NCBI GenBank assembly: GCA_020437105.1
Contig: JAGQWR010000001.1
Span: 1-64,000 of the forward strand
Length of the DNA stretch: 64,000 nt
DNA from: Saprospiraceae bacterium
Lineage (GTDB): Bacteria > Bacteroidota > Bacteroidia > Chitinophagales > Saprospiraceae
Direction: 5' to 3'
The position numbers and the translations under genes were made by a program. Under the pieces are notes generated by a model, which was not told the DNA's origin, searched no databases, and saw nothing but the letters and a program-made list of their open reading frames with translations. Shown here piece by piece: positions 61,674 through 64,000 of the stretch (its first letter is position 1; every line of letters starts with the position of its first letter).

Positions 61674-61693
61674 AATTTTAGTATTTCTAATTG

Positions 61694-61701
61694 CAAAAAT
61701 A
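61694..61701 (-). promoter_or_regulatory. -7 box (TATTTTTG) for the DUF6580-DUF5522 unit
   Basis: On the minus strand this is an exact TAnnTTTG match ending 20 bases before the ATG at 61673. Confidence 0.4.
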
Positions 61702-61726
61702 CCGAAAGCGATTAACTTTCCTAATT

Positions 61727-62266
61727 ATGTGGCAAACTGTATCTCTTCCAAATTCGGAAATTCCTGTTCGTCTGGGCCTGGCAACCGATATAGATTCTTT
61801 AATCGAATTATACGGCCTGGTCACGAACCAACTTCAGTTAATGGGCCTCCGGCAATGGCATAAGGATTACCCCGGGCAGGAAATAATCCTGGCCGATCTC
61901 CATTCCGGAAATTTGTTTCTTGTTGAACAGGAAAAACGAGCGATTGGGGTGGTCGTACTTGATGACAATCAGCATCCCCAATATGCAGACATTGACTGGA
62001 AGTTTAAATCTGGTCGGGTACTTGTTATTCACCGCCTGGCTGTACATCCGGATTTTTCCGGAAAAGGAATTGCCCAGGCCCTTTGCCGCTTTTGTGAATC
62101 AGTTGCTAAGCAAGAAGGATATGAACATATTCGCCTTGATGCGTATAGAGGTAATATACGTTCAAATATTTTTTATCAGAAGATGGGCTATTTGAAAACC
62201 AATCGGTCCTGTCAATTCAGCTATCAGGATCTGCCCTGCGATTGTTATGAAAAATTGATTCAATAA
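61727..62266 (+). CDS. GNAT-family N-acetyltransferase
   Basis: A 179-residue acetyltransferase. Motif A is seen as VIHRLAVHPDFSGKGIAQALCRF (Q/RxxGxG/A as FSGKGIA), motif B as HIRLDAYRGNIRSNIFYQKMGY. The start is ATG 61727; an upstream frame start at 61691 adds 12 unconserved residues. Substrate unknown. It is divergent from the DUF6580 gene. Confidence 0.88.
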   Translation: MWQTVSLPNSEIPVRLGLATDIDSLIELYGLVTNQLQLMGLRQWHKDYPGQEIILADLHSGNLFLVEQEKRAIGVVVLDDNQHPQYADIDWKFKSGRVLVIHRLAVHPDFSGKGIAQALCRFCESVAKQEGYEHIRLDAYRGNIRSNIFYQKMGYLKTNRSCQFSYQDLPCDCYEKLIQ

Positions 62267-62349
62267 TTGATAGGGATGTCCCGCAAAGGCCCATTTTAAG
62301 AAGGTGATTGGGAATTGCTTTTGGATGCAGTAGTGAAAATTTTGGTCTG

Positions 62350-62465
62350 ATCGACCTGCCTGCCAGCGAGCTAAAGATCGGGCAGGGGCATTTTTAGTAG
62401 TTGGAGGTGAGCAATCCAACTAAGAAAAGGAGCGATGAGCAGGATAAAATTTGCAGCTCATGCGC
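62350..62465 (+). other. Three consecutive hairpins upstream of the glutamate-synthase-like gene
   Basis: Hairpin A pairs CCTGCC (62355-62360) with GGCAGG (62381-62386), followed by a T run (62391-62395), and could terminate the GNAT gene. Hairpin B is a perfect GTTGGA (62400-62405) / TCCAAC (62415-62420). Hairpin C pairs GCGATGAGC (62432-62440) with GCTCATGCGC (62456-62465) with one bulge. Together they could form a structured 5' leader of the next gene, which starts at 62526; no known riboswitch was recognised. The rest of 62267-62525 shows no coding frame. Confidence 0.4.
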
Positions 62466-62525
62466 CGAAGGGTACATCCCAAACACGTTTTAAGACATCA
62501 ATATTTTCAGGAAAAATCCAGTAAA

Positions 62526-64000
62526 ATGAAAGAAGCTATCCGATTTACGGTTATCATAGGTATTATTTTGGCCTTAATAATTTGCGCCGTTATTTGGCCC
62601 TTGTATGGACTTATCGGGTTAGGACTCTCCTTGGTTAGCCTTGGGGTTTATGATATCGTTCAGACCAAACATACCATACTTCGAAATTTCCCAATTATCG
62701 GGCACATGCGGTATTTACTGGAGCTTATCGGTCCGGAAATCCACCAATACTTTATCGAATCCAATACAGACGGCAAACCCATTGACAGGAATCACCGGAC
62801 TTATATTTACCAACGTGCTAAACTGCAAAATGAAACCCATCCCTTTGGTACAGAGCTGAATGTAAATGAAGAGAACTTTATTTGGATGAAGCACAGTATT
62901 TATCCAACTCCTGTTCTTAAAGAACATCCACGGGAAATGATTGGAGGCCCGGATTGCACCAAACCCTATTCGGCCAGTCTATTTAATATTTCGGCAATGA
63001 GCTTTGGAGCCCTAAGTAAAAATGCCATAATGGCCCTAAACTTAGGCGCAAAGGCCGGAAATTTTTATCACAATACCGGAGAGGGTGGTATATCCGACTA
63101 CCACCTGCATGGAGGTGATTTAGTTTTTGAGATAGGTACCGGCTATTTTGGATGTCGAACGGAGGATGGCCATTTTTCTCCAGAGGAATTTAGTAAAAAA
63201 GCGGCCTTTCACGAAGTAAAGATGATTGAAATCAAGCTTTCCCAAGGAGCGAAACCCGGCCACGGAGGTGTACTGCCTGCTGTAAAAAATAATACGGAAA
63301 TTGCTCAGATACGAGGTGTAGAACCACATACTATTGTGTTATCTCCGCCAGGACACTCTGCCTTTAAAGATGCCAAAGGCCTGGTGCAGTTTGTCAGGCA
63401 ATTGCAGGATCTTTCCGGTGGTAAGCCAGTAGGATTCAAGCTCGCAATCGGTAGCAAGGAGGAGTTTATTGATATTTGCAAAGCAATGGTTGAGACTGGT
63501 ATTAAGCCTGATTTTATAACCATTGATGGTGCAGAAGGAGGTACTGGTGCAGCACCCATTGATTTCTCAAACTATGTCGGCATGCCTTGGGAAAATGCGC
63601 TGATATTTGCAGTGGATACCCTACGCGGATTTAATCTCAAACAGGATGTCAAAATCATTACAGCTACCAAAATTTTTACTGCTTTTGATATAATTAAGGC
63701 ATTATGTATTGGAGCGGATGTCTGTAATTCTGCCAGAGGTATGATGTTGGCCCTCGGATGCATACAGGCCTTAAGGTGCGATACAAACAAATGTCCCACT
63801 GGGGTAGCTACCGATGATCCCAAATTAAGAAGAGGCCTGGTCGTTGCAGAAAAATGGAAGCGGGTGAAAAATTACCAGGAACAAACGATGGATGATTTTG
63901 TAGAACTCTTTGCTGCAACAGGTTGTCAAACCCTGGATCAACTGAACAGATCTATCATCCTTAAAAAGGTAAATGGCACAATTTTATCGTATGCTGAAAT
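62526..64000 (+). CDS. FMN-binding glutamate-synthase-like protein (5' part; runs off the window)
   Basis: Open from ATG 62526 to the window end (about 491 codons). The first about 45 residues hold two membrane segments, after which a glutamate-synthase FMN-binding domain follows: SAMSFGALSKNAIMAL (as MSFGALS), NTGEGGIS, KLSQGAKPGHGG, TIDGAEGGTGAAP and, near 417-425, the Fe-S-type CDTNKCPTGVAT. This matches the single-subunit GltB-like FMN-binding family found in many bacteria, whose reaction is not established. The true end is outside the window. Confidence 0.9.
   Translation, partial: MKEAIRFTVIIGIILALIICAVIWPLYGLIGLGLSLVSLGVYDIVQTKHTILRNFPIIGHMRYLLELIGPEIHQYFIESNTDGKPIDRNHRTYIYQRAKLQNETHPFGTELNVNEENFIWMKHSIYPTPVLKEHPREMIGGPDCTKPYSASLFNISAMSFGALSKNAIMALNLGAKAGNFYHNTGEGGISDYHLHGGDLVFEIGTGYFGCRTEDGHFSPEEFSKKAAFHEVKMIEIKLSQGAKPGHGGVLPAVKNNTEIAQIRGVEPHTIVLSPPGHSAFKDAKGLVQFVRQLQDLSGGKPVGFKLAIGSKEEFIDICKAMVETGIKPDFITIDGAEGGTGAAPIDFSNYVGMPWENALIFAVDTLRGFNLKQDVKIITATKIFTAFDIIKALCIGADVCNSARGMMLALGCIQALRCDTNKCPTGVATDDPKLRRGLVVAEKWKRVKNYQEQTMDDFVELFAATGCQTLDQLNRSIILKKVNGTILSYAE

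Noticed and set aside
1..64000. Defence systems, prophage, integrase or CRISPR arrays
   Set aside because: I looked for repeated spacers, transposase and integrase motifs, and restriction or toxin-antitoxin pairs and saw none that could be supported. The only phage-like protein is the S24 repressor, whose neighbours are housekeeping genes.

Overview
The window is a chromosomal segment of a Bacteroidota bacterium, most likely of the Saprospirales (Saprospiraceae/Lewinella-like). The evidence is four proteins ending in a type IX secretion (T9SS) C-terminal sorting domain, Bacteroidota-restricted families (DUF1573, DUF4296, DUF5522, YtxJ, the YajC/YbbR cluster), many TAnnTTTG-type -7 promoter boxes, and an almost complete lack of Shine-Dalgarno sequences. 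The assignment below phylum level is an inference. I see no phage, transposase, integrase, CRISPR array or rRNA. The segment is mostly housekeeping genes with islands of lineage-specific secreted proteins.

Layout. 1-8.4 kb: 3' part of triosephosphate isomerase; a LexA/CI-like autoproteolytic repressor with a palindrome upstream; a tightly coupled minus-strand operon (T9SS PKD protein, class IV aminotransferase, biotin carboxylase); a queuosine-precursor transporter with a CtlX-type hydrolase; a lipoprotein. 8.5-11.5 kb: tRNA-His(GTG) with terminator, a small membrane protein and a large secreted beta-helix protein. 11.5-17.8 kb: an ECF sigma factor coupled to an anti-sigma-like protein fused to an outer-membrane-type barrel, a zinc peptidase, a T9SS-exported five-heme cytochrome and a methyltransferase. 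17.9-23 kb: a 949-residue FG-GAP/ASPIC/Ig T9SS protein, a ferredoxin, a GT-C-like membrane protein. 23-31.6 kb, minus strand: a Pif1-like helicase, a six-domain Kazal inhibitor lipoprotein, two secreted tandem TonB-C proteins, a T9SS subtilisin and two paralogous barrels.

31.7-43.3 kb: RimO, a lipoprotein MsrB, a PhoB/PhoR-like two-component pair, an ABC-F ATPase, META protein, RsmI, shikimate kinase, and the DUF1573-YajC-YbbR cluster. 43.3-50.6 kb: acyl-CoA dehydrogenase, MnmD, YtxJ, a 52-residue lipoprotein, Mpl ligase, an abundant-looking lipoprotein and peptidase T. 50.6-64 kb: HMG-CoA lyase, GNAT enzymes, an Mpo1-like protein, ElyC/YdcF, rhomboid protease, RlmH, SixA-like phosphatase, DUF4296, YggS, deoxynucleoside kinase, GatC, a LolD-like ATPase, cobalamin adenosyltransferase, a 7TM-HD phosphodiesterase, a 56-residue DUF5522 protein, a DUF6580 membrane protein, another GNAT enzyme, and the 5' part of an FMN-binding glutamate-synthase-like gene running off the right edge.

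The most interesting items are a T9SS-exported multiheme cytochrome beside a candidate GGTACCCA operator; a sigma factor paired with an anti-sigma-like/barrel fusion; a Kazal inhibitor whose third repeat has lost exactly one disulfide pair, near a secreted subtilisin; three genes whose TAnnTTTG box ends exactly 4 nt before the ATG, suggesting leaderless transcripts; and two short genes (52 and 56 residues). All calls rest on reading the sequence and recalling family motifs; no database search was run.
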